Position numbers and translations under genes: made by a program
Notes under the pieces: model-generated
What the model was told of the DNA's origin: nothing
The model's input: the letters and a program-made list of their open reading frames with translations, nothing else
Databases searched by the model: none
Source: Symbiodinium natans
Taxonomy: Eukaryota > Sar > Dinophyceae > Suessiales > Symbiodiniaceae
Reading direction: 5' to 3'
NCBI GenBank assembly: GCA_905221605.1
Contig: CAJNDS010002114.1
Coordinates: 651,974 to 667,478, forward strand
DNA: 15,505 bases
In this document: piece after piece, positions 15,038 to 15,505 of the stretch
How positions within the stretch are numbered: position 1 is the first letter of the stretch
Layout of the letters: each line of letters begins with the position of its first letter

Positions 15038-15312
15038 TTGCGACGCCCCATGCTAATGCAGGGCACGTCCTGCAAAGTGGACAGCTGGGTGGTGACATCG
15101 TTGCCTCCACCCGTGTCTTTAACGACCTGCCTGACGATTTCCGAGAACCAGCACGAGCCTCATTACGTGCCTCAGCCCGCCAAGGTCGAAAAAAGATGAG
15201 CGTCTCGATTTTTGCTTCATGTTTTGCCATACAAATTCACGTCCTCTTTTGCGCTTTGGTCGCGGTGTCCAAACACGTGCCCTACTCGGTACGATTAGTA
15301 TGGGGTCCTTGA
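14977..15312 (+). CDS. Hypothetical ORF or exon, overlapping the previous one
   Basis: A 111-codon frame from after TGA 14974-14976 to TGA 15310-15312, without an ATG near its start. From 15001 it reads Y-D-T-A-S-G-R-R-L-A-D-V-I-A-T-P-H-A-N, then L-G-G-D-I-V-A-S-T-R-V-F-N-D-L-P-D-D-F-R, then a basic A-R-Q-G-R-K-K-M and a hydrophobic segment (I-F-A-S-C-F-A-I-Q-I-H-V-L-F-C-A-L-V-A-V), possibly a membrane span. An acceptor GTCGTAG|G at 15022 and a donor CAAG|GTCG near 15185 are possible boundaries. No family is recognised. A - strand frame at 15119-15364 is considered its shadow. Confidence 0.4.
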   Translation, partial: YCTRLFSNYDTASGRRLADVIATPHANAGHVLQSGQLGGDIVASTRVFNDLPDDFREPARASLRASARQGRKKMSVSIFASCFAIQIHVLFCALVAVSKHVPYSVRLVWGP

Positions 15313-15481
15313 AAACCTCTGACTCTGCTCGTGGCGAGAATGCATGCACTCGTGGCGTACGCAACTAGTGTTTGGTCATATGAAGATATCACTTACTCAG
15401 ATCTATATTTTTTTTCGCTGTGTGCAGACACATTCATATGTCTGTTGTATATGGAGAAAGATGGATGCAGCCCGCAGACCC

Positions 15482-15493
15482 AGGGTCGACCCT
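15482..15493. repeat. 12-bp perfect palindrome
   Basis: AGGGTCGACCCT, with further CCC and GGG on either side offset by one base. It may be a binding dyad, a hairpin, or chance. Confidence 0.4.
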
Positions 15494-15505
15494 TGGGTGC
15501 TTTGG

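Noticed and set aside
15119-15364. 81-codon - strand frame
   Set aside because: It overlaps a + frame with more convincing residues and splice signals; kept as a shadow.

Overview
This looks like a piece of a nuclear genome from a dinoflagellate, most likely a Symbiodiniaceae-type alga. The identification rests on several weak signs that agree. There is a large exon of FNIP-type leucine-rich repeats of the kind common in dinoflagellates. Degenerate plant-type telomere motifs (TTTAGGG/CCCTAAA) are scattered inside the sequence. Candidate 3' splice sites often read AG|G. Simple-sequence DNA is abundant, and little of the window is coding. No bacterial operon, rRNA, tRNA or CRISPR array was found.

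Layout: (1) 1-1775, + strand: an intron end followed by one long exon of 22-residue FNIP/LRR repeats. (2) 1741-2046, - strand: a short open frame with a signal-peptide-like start, tail to tail with the FNIP exon. (3) 2047-3719: mostly non-coding, with telomere-like fragments, a CA-rich microsatellite and a 46-bp palindrome. (4) 3720-5246, 5966-6190 and 7845-8492: three TAG-based satellite blocks, all on the same strand; the first contains long arrays of a 10-bp unit. (5) 5387-7540, between the blocks: a 40-bp minisatellite inside a 260-bp higher-order repeat, a 228/222-bp tandem duplication, a run of RNA-like hairpins, and a 61-bp tandem repeat. (6) About 8977-11527, + strand: a chain of short coding-like islands with plausible splice sites, several with matching phase, separated by telomere-like DNA and a C20/A11 tract. 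(7) 12865-13725, - strand: a 286-codon open frame, the best non-repetitive coding candidate. (8) 14184-14784, - strand: two overlapping coding-like frames that suggest a frameshift or an unresolved splice. (9) 14914-15312, + strand: two overlapping coding-like frames after a strong AG|G acceptor.

Only the FNIP repeat protein is recognised by family. The other candidate exons are reported from open frame, amino-acid texture and splice signals, without a named function. The genes do not form an evident pathway. The most distinctive feature is the repeat landscape, especially the decamer array, whose unit happens to carry GT- and GC-type 5' splice-site sequences.
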